From DASTDY01 sp035457345 (lineage in GTDB: Bacteria; Patescibacteriota; Saccharimonadia; Saccharimonadales; EFPC-124): DNA of 16,780 nt. The notes beneath the pieces are model-generated. The model had not been told where the DNA came from and did not search any database. It worked only from the letters and a program-made list of their open reading frames with translations. Every line of letters starts with the position of its first letter. Positions within the stretch are counted from its first letter, which is position 1. The stretch covers positions 1 to 16,780 of the forward strand of contig DATIBT010000028.1 in NCBI GenBank assembly GCA_035457345.1. Reading direction: 5' to 3'. The position numbers and the translations under genes are program-made. This document shows positions 7,022 to 13,279 of the stretch, one piece after another.

Positions 7022-8037
7022 TTTTGCAGCGCCCTGCCAGCATCGGCCACTAGTTCTACGAGGCGGTTGCTATAGCCCCACTCGTTGTCATACCAAGCAA
7101 CAACCTTCAACATATTGTCGCCAGTAACTGCGGTAAGCGGCAGGTCAACAATGGCCGAATGACTGTCGCCTTTAAAGTCTGAGCTCACGAGCTCTTCTTC
7201 GGTCACAGCCAAAATACCTTGGTAGTATGGCTCTTTGGCTGCTTTACGGAAGACCTGGTTTACCTGCTCTACTGAGACATTCTTTTTTGTTATGAAGGTA
7301 AAGTCAGCCAAACTTACCACAGGAGTGGGAACGCGAATGCTCATACCGCCAAAGATACCCTCAAGCGCCGGTAGCGCCTTGGCAGCCGCAATGCTGGCGC
7401 CTGTGGTTGTTGGCACGATGTTTTCGGCGGCAGCACGCGCTTCACGCAAATCTTTAGCCGGAGCATCTTGCAAGCGTTGACTGGCCGTATAACTGTGGAT
7501 AGTGGTCATCATGGCTTTTTCAATGCCAAAGTGACTCTCAACAACCGCGGCTACTGGGGTGATACAGTTGGTAGTGCAGCTGGCGTTACTAATCACATCT
7601 GTCGAGTGCTCAATTTTATCTTCGTTCACCCCAAGCACAATAGTGTCGGCGCCTTCGCCCTTGGCTGGCGCGCTAATAACTACTTTCTTAGCGCCTGCCG
7701 GGTCTATATGCGCCTGGGCTTTAGCGGGATCAACAAAAAAGCCAGTACTTTCAATCACCACGTCAACACCGTGCGCGCCCCAGGGTAACGCAGCAGGGTC
7801 TTTTTCTGCTAAGACTTTAATGTGCTGACCATTCACCGTAATGCCAGCGTCGTCGGCTTTAACCTCGTGCTGGTAGGTGCCGTACGAAGTGTCATGCTTG
7901 AGCAAATGCGCAAGTGTTTTGGTGTCGGTTAAATCGTTTATTGCAACAATTTCAATATCACTGCGCTCAAACGCAATCTTAAATGCGCAGCGACCAATCC
8001 GCCCAAACCCGTTAATTGCAACGCGTGTTTTTGCCAT
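7018..8037 (-). CDS. gap: Glyceraldehyde-3-phosphate dehydrogenase
   Basis: 339 aa, full length. It oxidises glyceraldehyde 3-phosphate to 1,3-bisphosphoglycerate with NAD(P). The Rossmann motif INGFGRIGR (8-16), the Asp in AINDLTD (33-38), which favours NAD, the catalytic SNASCTTNC (150-158, Cys154) and the C-terminal WYDNEWGYSNR are all intact. The start at 8037 is the family start, with GGGGGAG almost touching the ATG. First gene of the operon gap-rpiB-rpe. Its promoter (8078-8106) is divergent from that of the first paralogue gene at 8187, and a near-palindrome lies across the predicted transcription start. Confidence 0.96.
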   Translation of the reverse strand: MAKTRVAINGFGRIGRCAFKIAFERSDIEIVAINDLTDTKTLAHLLKHDTSYGTYQHEVKADDAGITVNGQHIKVLAEKDPAALPWGAHGVDVVIESTGFFVDPAKAQAHIDPAGAKKVVISAPAKGEGADTIVLGVNEDKIEHSTDVISNASCTTNCITPVAAVVESHFGIEKAMMTTIHSYTASQRLQDAPAKDLREARAAAENIVPTTTGASIAAAKALPALEGIFGGMSIRVPTPVVSLADFTFITKKNVSVEQVNQVFRKAAKEPYYQGILAVTEEELVSSDFKGDSHSAIVDLPLTAVTGDNMLKVVAWYDNEWGYSNRLVELVADAGRALQK

Positions 8038-8054
8038 ACTCCCCCACTTTTTTT

Positions 8055-8077
8055 AAAAGCATTAGCTAATTGCTTTT
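8055..8077. promoter_or_regulatory. Operator-like near-palindrome at the gap start site
   Basis: AAAAGC, then the perfect 10 bp palindrome ATTAGCTAAT, one T, then GCTTTT. The predicted gap transcription start (about 8071) falls inside it, so it could bind a repressor or fold at the mRNA 5' end. Confidence 0.35.
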
Positions 8078-8106
8078 ATTGTATAGAAGCTTCGCTGGCG
8101 TGGCAA
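8078..8106 (-). promoter_or_regulatory. Promoter of the gap-rpiB-rpe operon
   Basis: On the minus strand, TTGCCA (8106-8101), 17 bp, TACAAT (8083-8078). The leader to the ATG is about 34 nt. Confidence 0.65.
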
Positions 8107-8124
8107 CAGATACTACGCAGATTA

Positions 8125-8153
8125 TAGACAAATTATTAATTAAGTTTTATAAT
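8125..8153 (+). promoter_or_regulatory. Promoter of paralogue gene 1
   Basis: TAGACA (8125-8130), 17 bp of AT-rich sequence, perfect TATAAT (8148-8153). It is divergent from the gap promoter, with only 18 bp between the two -35 boxes. AGACCGGTCT, a 10 bp palindrome, follows three bases after the -10. Confidence 0.65.
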
Positions 8154-8186
8154 AATAGACCGGTCTCGATGCACAAGGAGGAATTC

Positions 8187-8726
8187 ATGGGACTGACCTT
8201 GGCACAGCGTGTTATCACCACGCCGCTCTACCTCGCCACGCCGCACAACACTGAGGCGTTGGCGCGCCACACCCTGCAGCGGCAGCTCACCCAAACTGTC
8301 CGCGCGGCAGGTATGTTCCAGGGTGTGGGTGAGGATCTCCGCTACGCCGCCGACAACCTGAGCGGTATGCACAGGCTGCTCGGCAGCAAGATCCACTATC
8401 CCACCGACGACCCCACTCTCGTCTACACCCTCGGTATGGGACAGGGCGTCCATCTGTGCGGCACCGCGCTGATGGAGAGTCAGTACCGCCCGTTCTGGCG
8501 CGTTCTGCTGGCCGTGGACCTGCTCAACGACGAGCGAGCACTGGTCCGTCACTACACACTGGTGGACTGGAGCCTACGCGTAGGCCACTGGTACATCGCC
8601 GGCCAGCCTTCGCAGCCCTTCGACGCCGACCTCAGGGAGGTTCCTGCGGTTGTCGCCACCAACGGCGACACCCAGGCTCCCACGATGGAGGAAGTCGCCG
8701 AAGCGCTCATGAGCGCCGAGGTTTAA
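8187..8726 (+). CDS. Paralogue family member 1, unknown function (cassette 2)
   Basis: 179 aa from the ATG at 8187, chosen because AAGGAGG (8175-8181) precedes it by 5 nt; upstream frames lack such a site and overlap the promoter. Soluble, no signal or membrane segment. I recognise no known family, but the C-terminal half aligns with the next two genes: LLAVDLLNDE (107-116), VRHYTLV (120-126), EVPAVV (151-156) and PTMEEV (165-170), at nearly the same spacings. The N-terminal half is less similar to the others. Shared residues are an Asp, an Arg-His pair and Pro-Ala-Val. Together with the beta-like hydrophobic runs they suggest a small beta-rich fold, but no function can be assigned. A 13 bp hairpin follows the gene. 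Confidence 0.75.
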   Translation: MGLTLAQRVITTPLYLATPHNTEALARHTLQRQLTQTVRAAGMFQGVGEDLRYAADNLSGMHRLLGSKIHYPTDDPTLVYTLGMGQGVHLCGTALMESQYRPFWRVLLAVDLLNDERALVRHYTLVDWSLRVGHWYIAGQPSQPFDADLREVPAVVATNGDTQAPTMEEVAEALMSAEV

Positions 8727-8744
8727 CGCATCGCGGCACCCTAC

Positions 8745-8774
8745 GGCAGCGCGGACAACGATGTCCGCGCTGCC
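8745..8774 (+). terminator. 13 bp perfect GC-rich stem-loop after paralogue 1
   Basis: GGCAGCGCGGACA / TGTCCGCGCTGCC with an ACGA loop. There is no U-tract directly after it. It separates paralogue 1 from the promoter of paralogue 2. Confidence 0.55.
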
Positions 8775-8796
8775 AGGGACCACCTCTGTAATTTTA

Positions 8797-8825
8797 TTGA
8801 CATTATTATATTAATATTATATTAT
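8797..8825 (+). promoter_or_regulatory. Promoter of paralogue gene 2
   Basis: Perfect TTGACA (8797-8802), 17 bp made only of A and T, TATTAT (8820-8825). It stands out as an AT island between two GC-rich stretches. Confidence 0.75.
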
Positions 8826-8855
8826 CTCCCTTAGTCTCAGACCAAGGGAGCAGAC

Positions 8856-9419
8856 ATGAAACGAAGGTTCCTGGTAACCACTATTGGCCGACGGCTTTTC
8901 CTGGAGTCGACGGCAACCCAAGCGCGGATCGACTACCTGGTAGCTCGCGACGCGTCACAGCATTACAGCCGCGTGCTGGACATGCTGAACGACGAGAAAC
9001 CGTTCATCCGCCACGCCGCGACCGTCGCCAGTTCGTTCTATGAAGCGTTCAGTCACCCGGAAGACGTCGTGAACCTGCACGACAACCTCATCTCCTACAC
9101 TAGCGGAAGGGGCAAAGTCTTCTACAGTGGCCACAAACTCGTGTCAGTCGACTTCGGCGACACGATCGCCGACGCACCAATCCTGACGGTAAAGCTCGTC
9201 ATCGATCTGGAAGATGAAGGCACAACCCACCGGCACTTCGCGCTGATCGGCAAAATCGAGAAGCCGCGGGGCTGGGCTATCCTGAAAACCGGCAAATATC
9301 TCAGCATGGAAATGGGCGACATGCCCGCGGTGATGGCTCATCCGGACAACCCCGGCGTCGGCCTCCCTTCCATCGACGAAATCGCCGCCGCCCAGGGAAT
9401 TGTGCTCTCCTACTCCTGA
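8856..9419 (+). CDS. Paralogue family member 2, unknown function (cassette 3)
   Basis: 187 aa. The ATG follows AAGGGAG (8844-8850) at 5 nt. Soluble, with no signal or membrane segment. The C-terminal half shares the family pattern: LVIDLEDE (114-121), HRHFALI (125-131), GW (139-140), DMPAVM (155-160), PSIDEIAAAQGI (171-182). The N-terminal half also resembles paralogue 3: FLVTTIGRRLFLESTATQAR against FLRTVIARELVLYGRTTHDA, and PFIRHAATVASS against FLIEHGHTVSAS. The 5' leader carries a 16 nt element nearly identical to the one before paralogue 3. No known family recognised. The gene is monocistronic, with its own promoter and a 15 bp hairpin after it. Confidence 0.78.
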   Translation: MKRRFLVTTIGRRLFLESTATQARIDYLVARDASQHYSRVLDMLNDEKPFIRHAATVASSFYEAFSHPEDVVNLHDNLISYTSGRGKVFYSGHKLVSVDFGDTIADAPILTVKLVIDLEDEGTTHRHFALIGKIEKPRGWAILKTGKYLSMEMGDMPAVMAHPDNPGVGLPSIDEIAAAQGIVLSYS

Positions 9420-9427
9420 GATTCCCG

Positions 9428-9460
9428 CTGGTGGCGCAGGTATCGTACCTGTGCCACCAG
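9428..9460 (+). terminator. 15 bp stem-loop after paralogue 2
   Basis: 5' arm 9428-9442 and 3' arm 9446-9460 pair over 15 positions with one G-U wobble and a 3 nt loop. No U-tract within the next 15 nt. Confidence 0.55.
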
Positions 9461-9484
9461 GGGCGCAATATCCGCATCTTTTAT

Positions 9485-9513
9485 TTGACACTGTTACAAT
9501 AAAATTATATCAT
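9485..9513 (+). promoter_or_regulatory. Promoter of paralogue gene 3
   Basis: Perfect TTGACA (9485-9490), 17 bp, TATCAT (9508-9513). Confidence 0.7.
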
Positions 9514-9542
9514 TCCTTAGTCTCAAACCAGAGGGAGGAGAC

Positions 9543-10079
9543 ATGGAACAAGGGTTCCTGCGTACGGTCATCGCGCGTGAGCTGGTTCTGTATGGACGAA
9601 CAACTCATGACGCGCTCTCACTGATGGTGGCGAGCAATATCGCCCGAGAAGCGCGTGACGAGCTCAGGGCACTCGGCAACAATCACTTCCTGATTGAACA
9701 CGGTCACACGGTCAGCGCATCACTGGTAACCACTTACGACGCCATGATCGCCGACAAGTCGCAGAGCAACCTGATCATCGTCGTAAGCAACAAAGGTGAG
9801 CGTGTGCTCTATGGCGCCTACACCCACCTGAGTATCAACGGCCCCAAAAAGCTTGTAGCCATGTTGTACGTAGACATCAGAGTCAGCGACGCGCTAGTTC
9901 GCCACTACGTCCTTGTTGCCCGCGATCATCGGACGGGCTGGCATGTTCTCGCAAACGGCGAACCGCTCGTGCGTGGTCTGACTGAAATTCCTGCGGTCTA
10001 CCTCTACGGTGAACCCCATGCGAGAACGCCAACCATCCATGAGGTTATCGCCGCACACGGAATCACTCCCAACGGCTGA
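9543..10079 (+). CDS. Paralogue family member 3, unknown function (cassette 4)
   Basis: 178 aa. The ATG is 4 nt after AGGGAGG (9532-9538). Soluble, with no signal or membrane segment. Family positions are MLYVDIRV (107-114), VRHYVLV (119-125), GWHVL (132-136), EIPAV (148-152) and PTIHEVIAAHGI (163-174). The last segment is close to PSIDEIAAAQGI of paralogue 2, and VRHYxLV matches paralogue 1. Function unknown. Three tandem copies, each with its own promoter and hairpin and already well diverged, point to old duplications kept by selection. Two stem-loops follow, the second a proper terminator. Confidence 0.78.
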   Translation: MEQGFLRTVIARELVLYGRTTHDALSLMVASNIAREARDELRALGNNHFLIEHGHTVSASLVTTYDAMIADKSQSNLIIVVSNKGERVLYGAYTHLSINGPKKLVAMLYVDIRVSDALVRHYVLVARDHRTGWHVLANGEPLVRGLTEIPAVYLYGEPHARTPTIHEVIAAHGITPNG

Positions 10080-10092
10080 CACTTTGCCCCTA

Positions 10093-10127
10093 CAGGCGGC
10101 GCGGAGCCCATTCATCCGCGCCGCCTG
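10093..10127 (+). terminator. 13 bp GC-rich stem-loop after paralogue 3
   Basis: CAGGCGGCGCGGA (10093-10105) pairs perfectly with TCCGCGCCGCCTG (10115-10127). Outer CCCC/GGGG can extend it past a 2 nt bulge. No U-tract. Confidence 0.55.
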
Positions 10128-10147
10128 GGGAGAACATACCCCGGCAT

Positions 10148-10174
10148 AAAAACACCTCAATCCGAGGTGTTTTT
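10148..10174 (+). terminator. Classic rho-independent terminator
   Basis: AAAAACACCTC - AATCC - GAGGTGTTTTT: 11 bp, perfect, ending in five T. It closes the three-paralogue block and would work in both directions. Confidence 0.85.
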
Positions 10175-10197
10175 GGTCTGCAACAGACGGGAATATA

Positions 10198-10226
10198 TTG
10201 CTTTTTGTTTATAATTATGATATAGT
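10198..10226 (+). promoter_or_regulatory. Promoter of the orphan gene at 10264
   Basis: TTGCTT (10198-10203), 17 bp, TATAGT (10221-10226), in an AT-rich island. Confidence 0.6.
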
Positions 10227-10263
10227 ATTTTAGACCTACCACTCTAGGGCAAGGAGCCCCAGA

Positions 10264-10716
10264 ATGACCGGAGCACCCAACACCACACAAGCCAGCGCAT
10301 TCGCCGAGCGCCTCCTCACCGACGGTGTGGAACGCGTCAACGTGTGGATCAGCATCGCGGGCGATGCCCCGTATGCCAAGCTGGCCGAACTGGAAGCCTT
10401 CCAGGCATCCGACACCCAGGACCTGCACATCCAGAGCGTCACTTCCAAGACGGAGGATGGCAAGTCCTACGTGGTCTTCTCGCTGTGTACCGAACACGGC
10501 CCGCACGAGAAGTCCGCCGCGCAAGCGGTGATCGACGCTCTGGCCGAACGGTTCGGGCTGGAGTTCACCGACGTGCAGTTCGTCGACAGCATGCCATTCG
10601 ACGCAGCGGCGTTCCTGGCCAGATCGGTCCGGGAATTCACTCACGGCGTCGGCGGCGTGTTCGGCGTCTTCACAACCATCTTCCAGCCCCAGCAGCCCAC
10701 GCGGCGCCCCTGGTAA
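10264..10716 (+). CDS. Small orphan protein, unknown (cassette 5)
   Basis: 150 aa (MTGAPNTTQASAFAERLL...). AAGGAG lies 7 nt before the ATG, in the loop of a GGGC/GCCC mini-hairpin. An amphipathic N-terminal half is followed by SYVVFSLCTEHGPHEKSAAQ, a helix-like AVIDALAERFGLEF, and a more hydrophobic C-terminal part, VGGVFGVFTTIFQP. This last could touch a membrane but is too short for a clear transmembrane helix. No family recognised and no clear match to the three paralogues upstream. It has its own promoter and is followed by a long imperfect stem-loop shared with the convergent ppa. Confidence 0.7.
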   Translation: MTGAPNTTQASAFAERLLTDGVERVNVWISIAGDAPYAKLAELEAFQASDTQDLHIQSVTSKTEDGKSYVVFSLCTEHGPHEKSAAQAVIDALAERFGLEFTDVQFVDSMPFDAAAFLARSVREFTHGVGGVFGVFTTIFQPQQPTRRPW

Positions 10717-10721
10717 GGTCA

Positions 10722-10772
10722 CCGCCCCCGGCCCCTCACGCAACATTGCACTATTGAGGGGCCGCGGGGCGG
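10722..10772. terminator. 17 bp stem-loop between the orphan gene and ppa
   Basis: CCGCCCC + CGGCCCCTCA (10722-10738) pairs with TGAGGGGCCG + GGGGCGG (10755-10772), with one bulged C and a 16 nt loop. On the + strand a weak T-rich stretch follows (CCTTTCATTTT). Confidence 0.6.
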
Positions 10773-10795
10773 CCTTTCATTTTCAGGGGTTTTAT

Positions 10796-11344
10796 CTAAG
10801 CTTGGTGCTCTTTGCCTTTGTTGTTCCAGCGCTCAATGCACTCAGTAATAACCACTTTAGCAGCCTCAACATCTCCCCAACCAGTCACGGTGGTCGTGCC
10901 TGGCTTTTTAAGATCTTTGTAGTGATTGAAGTGAAATTCAACCTGTTGCTTCCAGCGGTCGCCTAGATCATCAAGGCTTTTAATACGGTCGCCAGTGTTG
11001 CGGTCATCGGCCGGCACTACCACAACTTTGTGGTCCATCTCGCCATCGTCTTCAAAATTCATAACGCCAATAATACGCGCCTCAAGCCAGATGCCAGTTG
11101 GCAGCGGTTCGTCGCAGACAATAAGCGTGTCGAGCTCGTCGCCGTCGTCGTCGAGTGTCTGAGGGATAAAACCGTAGTTGCAAGGTTTGGCAAAAATGCC
11201 CGGCTCTACGCGGTCAAGCATGAATGCGGCCCGCTTGCGGTCCCATTCAATTTTAAGCATCGAGCCCTGCGGAATTTCGACAACAGTATTCAGGATGCCA
11301 TTCGTAATGTCGCCCGGGGTCAAAACTTGGTTAAAATCAGCCAT
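10796..11344 (-). CDS. ppa: Inorganic pyrophosphatase, family I
   Basis: 182 aa, the usual bacterial length. Hydrolyses pyrophosphate to phosphate in the cytoplasm with Mg2+. Visible motifs are the N-terminal VVEIPQGSMLKIEWD, YGFIPQTL (residues near 58-65) and the acidic signature DDDGDELDTLIV with the metal-binding aspartates, followed by VVVPADDRN. It is a single gene with its own promoter (11373-11400), and AAAGGA sits 6 nt before the ATG at 11344. It is divergent from the orphan gene at 11474 and convergent with the one at 10264. Confidence 0.95.
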   Translation of the reverse strand: MADFNQVLTPGDITNGILNTVVEIPQGSMLKIEWDRKRAAFMLDRVEPGIFAKPCNYGFIPQTLDDDGDELDTLIVCDEPLPTGIWLEARIIGVMNFEDDGEMDHKVVVVPADDRNTGDRIKSLDDLGDRWKQQVEFHFNHYKDLKKPGTTTVTGWGDVEAAKVVITECIERWNNKGKEHQA

Positions 11345-11372
11345 ACATGTCCTTTCATTCTTCTACATGACA

Positions 11373-11400
11373 AGTGTAGCACAGATGGCAAAGCTGCCAA
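11373..11400 (-). promoter_or_regulatory. Promoter of ppa
   Basis: On the minus strand, TTGGCA (11400-11395), 16 bp, TACACT (11378-11373). Its -35 nearly abuts the -35 of the divergent orphan gene. Confidence 0.5.
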
Positions 11401-11401
11401 C

Positions 11402-11429
11402 TTGACACACGGAGTATTGGGTATATGAT
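11402..11429 (+). promoter_or_regulatory. Promoter of the orphan gene at 11474
   Basis: Perfect TTGACA (11402-11407), 16 bp, TATGAT (11424-11429). The leader holds a 5 bp hairpin, GGCTC-AGACC-GAGCC (11443-11457). Confidence 0.65.
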
Positions 11430-11473
11430 AGGTTACTAGTCAGGCTCAGACCGAGCCCTAAGGAGGCACAGGG

Positions 11474-11893
11474 ATGATTGTCAGCATTACGCGCGCACTC
11501 ATTCGAGTCGCTGGCGGCGGCAATGCGATTGAGCGCGCCTGCCGCGCCCACGACACCCGCTGCCAGAGTGGCGGCAAGCCCAACGAGATCCTGGAGAGTG
11601 TGTATGTGGCCTGCCCTACCACCGCAAACGCGGTCCGGTGGCGGGTCTTCCCCGTGGAAAGCCCGGAGTTCGGACATGTCGTCCTCCTGGTCAACGCCGT
11701 GACCGGCGAGATGACGGTCCTGGACGACCTGGCCAACTGCAACTACCTCGGCGAGGAGGAGAGGCGCATCATGACCCTCTGCGCCAACGGCGTGGCGCTC
11801 GCCAAGATGGACCCTACCCGCACCGCGGACGCATTCTTCGCTATCTCCGCGACGAATACGTCGACGAGACGGCGGAGACCGAAGCACGACTGA
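11474..11893 (+). CDS. Small orphan protein, unknown (cassette 6)
   Basis: 139 aa (MIVSITRALIRVAGGGNAIE...). AAGGAGG (11460-11466) lies 7 nt before the ATG. The protein has a basic, Arg-rich tail (STRRRRPKHD), four cysteines (CRAHDTRC, VACP, ANCNY region) plus one in TLCANG, and a central beta-rich stretch (VVLLVNAVTGEMTVLDD). No signal or membrane segment and no family recognised. Overlapping frames on both strands are open because of the high GC content. This frame is chosen for the Shine-Dalgarno sequence, the promoter spacing and the normal-looking composition. A 15 bp hairpin follows. Confidence 0.65.
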   Translation: MIVSITRALIRVAGGGNAIERACRAHDTRCQSGGKPNEILESVYVACPTTANAVRWRVFPVESPEFGHVVLLVNAVTGEMTVLDDLANCNYLGEEERRIMTLCANGVALAKMDPTRTADAFFAISATNTSTRRRRPKHD

Positions 11894-11918
11894 CGGCCAC
11901 CGTCTGAGCAACTGACGA

Positions 11919-11954
11919 CGCAGTCCCCGGCCCCTGCATGGGGCCGGGGCTGCG
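11919..11954 (+). terminator. 15 bp GC-rich stem-loop after the orphan gene
   Basis: CGCAG + CCCCGGCCCC (one bulged T) pairs with GGGGCCGGGGCTGCG around a 5 nt loop. No U-tract. Confidence 0.55.
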
Positions 11955-11988
11955 CACACAACATTTATGCTAATTTGCCGCATTGCGG

Positions 11989-11994
11989 TACACT
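11989..11994 (+). promoter_or_regulatory. -10 box giving a leaderless GDPD mRNA
   Basis: TACACT ends 6 nt before the ATG at 12001, so the start site would be at or next to the ATG. The best -35 candidate is TTATGC, 18 bp upstream, and is weak. Confidence 0.45.
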
Positions 11995-12000
11995 GTAAAC

Positions 12001-12687
12001 ATGCAAATCATTGGCCATAGGGGTGCGGCTGGCCTTGCCCCCGAGAACACTCGGGCCTCTTTTAAAGCAGCGATCAACGCCGGTGTCGATTGGATTGAAT
12101 TTGACGTGCGCAAAACAAAAGATGACCGAGTCGTCCTTAGCCACGACGCCCACACTGTGCGCACCGGCAAACGGCTGCATATCATTTCGCGCACCGAGTA
12201 CGCCAAGCTTAAAAACGTCAAACTAAAGGGCGGCAACACTATTCCCACCATAGCCGAGGCCCTTAACAGTATTGACGGCCAAGCCAAAGTAAATATTGAA
12301 ATCAAAACTGCGGGGTGCGCCGAAGCTGTCGTCCAGAATATTGAACGCATGGTAAAAAAAGGCCTGACCTATGAGCACTTTATGGTGAGTTCATTCAGCG
12401 TTGCGCGCCTGCGTGAGGTGCACCGGCTCAATTCACGCATTCCCCTTGCGCTCCTCCATTACTTGCGGCCATATAAATTCCTCAAACTTCGCGGCCTTCG
12501 CGTGCAAGCCGTAGGCTTCTACCATAAACGGCTGCCCACCCGCGCCATTCACCAGGCAGAACTGCGAGAGCTCATAGTCTATGCTTACACGGTTAATAAA
12601 CCAAGGATTGCTAAGAAACTGATAGAGCGCGGCGTAAAGGCAATTGTTACCAACCACCCTGAAAAATTGCAAGAACTACGCGATTAA
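12001..12687 (+). CDS. Glycerophosphodiester phosphodiesterase family
   Basis: 228 aa, a compact single-domain GDPD. Expected to hydrolyse glycerophosphodiesters to glycerol 3-phosphate and an alcohol, using a metal. Motifs are IIGHRGAAGLAPENT (residues 3-17, catalytic His and metal Glu), EFDVRKTKDDRVVLSHD (33-49, metal Glu/Asp and second His), VNIEIKT near 97-103, and the C-terminal YAYTVNKP...GVKAIVTNHPE. No signal peptide, so probably cytoplasmic. The start at 12001 begins the family motif directly. The frame extends to 11983, but a -10 box lies there and no Shine-Dalgarno sequence exists, so the mRNA is probably leaderless. Its last codons contain the -35 of the next gene's promoter. Confidence 0.9.
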   Translation: MQIIGHRGAAGLAPENTRASFKAAINAGVDWIEFDVRKTKDDRVVLSHDAHTVRTGKRLHIISRTEYAKLKNVKLKGGNTIPTIAEALNSIDGQAKVNIEIKTAGCAEAVVQNIERMVKKGLTYEHFMVSSFSVARLREVHRLNSRIPLALLHYLRPYKFLKLRGLRVQAVGFYHKRLPTRAIHQAELRELIVYAYTVNKPRIAKKLIERGVKAIVTNHPEKLQELRD

Positions 12688-12695
12688 GTCATAAT
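12667..12695 (+). promoter_or_regulatory. Promoter of the orphan gene at 12728
   Basis: TTGCAA (12667-12672), 17 bp, CATAAT (12690-12695). The -35 and most of the spacer lie inside the 3' end of the GDPD gene. Confidence 0.5.
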
Positions 12696-12727
12696 AAACA
12701 TACTCAGTCAACAGATGGGAGTATGAC

Positions 12728-13234
12728 GTGGGATATCGTGTCCAAGAGGCAATCCTCCAAATAATGGAGGGTAAGCCCGGGCAGGAGCTGGATTTCGATG
12801 TGTGGGCAAGGCGCACCAGCGCCCTCCGCACCAGCGGTCTGGCTGGTAACGACGATTGGGACGACCCGGTTGATGCCATCGTCCTGGTGGACGGCAAGCA
12901 ACACCCTGGTGAGCTACACCTTCTTCAGGGGCAAGGCGCCATGATCTGGGTGGTGGCTATTGGCAACGAAGGGCCCTTCGTGTCCCTGAAGGGACGACAG
13001 GCGCGGCCATTCGCTATCGCCTGTGCCATCCAGTCCCTGAATAACTCCTGGTCGGTGCCGCCCCGCATGCTGGTCAGCGACGACAACTTCGCCGAGGCCG
13101 CCGACTGGGACGACAGCTGGCTGCACGTCCCAGTCGAAGCCCTGATGGTGGGACTGCTCGTGCAGCACGGCATCATTCCCCAGATCGACTGGAACAAAGT
13201 CGATACTCACGAGGACAAAACACCCAACAACTGA
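12728..13234 (+). CDS. Small orphan protein, unknown (cassette 7), GTG start
   Basis: 168 aa. GTG at 12728 follows GGGAG (12717-12721) at 6 nt. The ATG at 12724 is out of frame and ends after a dozen codons. The protein is acidic and Trp-rich, with NDDWDDPVDAIVLVDG, a central hydrophobic GQGAMIWVVAIGNEGP and AADWDDSWLHVPVEALM. No signal peptide or confident membrane helix. No family recognised. The C-terminal VEALMVGLLVQHGIIP faintly recalls the HEVIAAHGITP end of paralogue 3, but this is too short to claim homology. It is convergent with trxB and separated from it by a 15 bp hairpin. Confidence 0.7.
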   Translation: MGYRVQEAILQIMEGKPGQELDFDVWARRTSALRTSGLAGNDDWDDPVDAIVLVDGKQHPGELHLLQGQGAMIWVVAIGNEGPFVSLKGRQARPFAIACAIQSLNNSWSVPPRMLVSDDNFAEAADWDDSWLHVPVEALMVGLLVQHGIIPQIDWNKVDTHEDKTPNN

Positions 13235-13238
13235 GGCA

Positions 13239-13273
13239 CGGCGCCGGCCACAGACTTCCTGTGGCCGGTGCCG
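13239..13273. terminator. 15 bp stem-loop between the orphan gene and trxB
   Basis: 5' arm 13239-13253 and 3' arm 13259-13273 pair over 15 positions with one G-U wobble and a 5 nt loop. It lies 4 nt after one stop and 6 nt after the other. Confidence 0.6.
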
Positions 13274-13279
13274 CCGGAC

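Noticed and set aside
10090..10746. 218-codon minus-strand frame
   Set aside because: It runs through a terminator, a promoter and the orphan gene at 10264, and exists because GC-rich codons leave the opposite strand open.
11363..11983. 206-codon minus-strand frame opposite the orphan at 11474
   Set aside because: It overlaps two promoters and a hairpin, and the + strand frame has a promoter and Shine-Dalgarno sequence while this one does not.
5888..13273. Hairpins as integron attC sites
   Set aside because: I see no conserved GTTRRRY core sites or integrase, and each gene has its own promoter, unlike integron cassettes.
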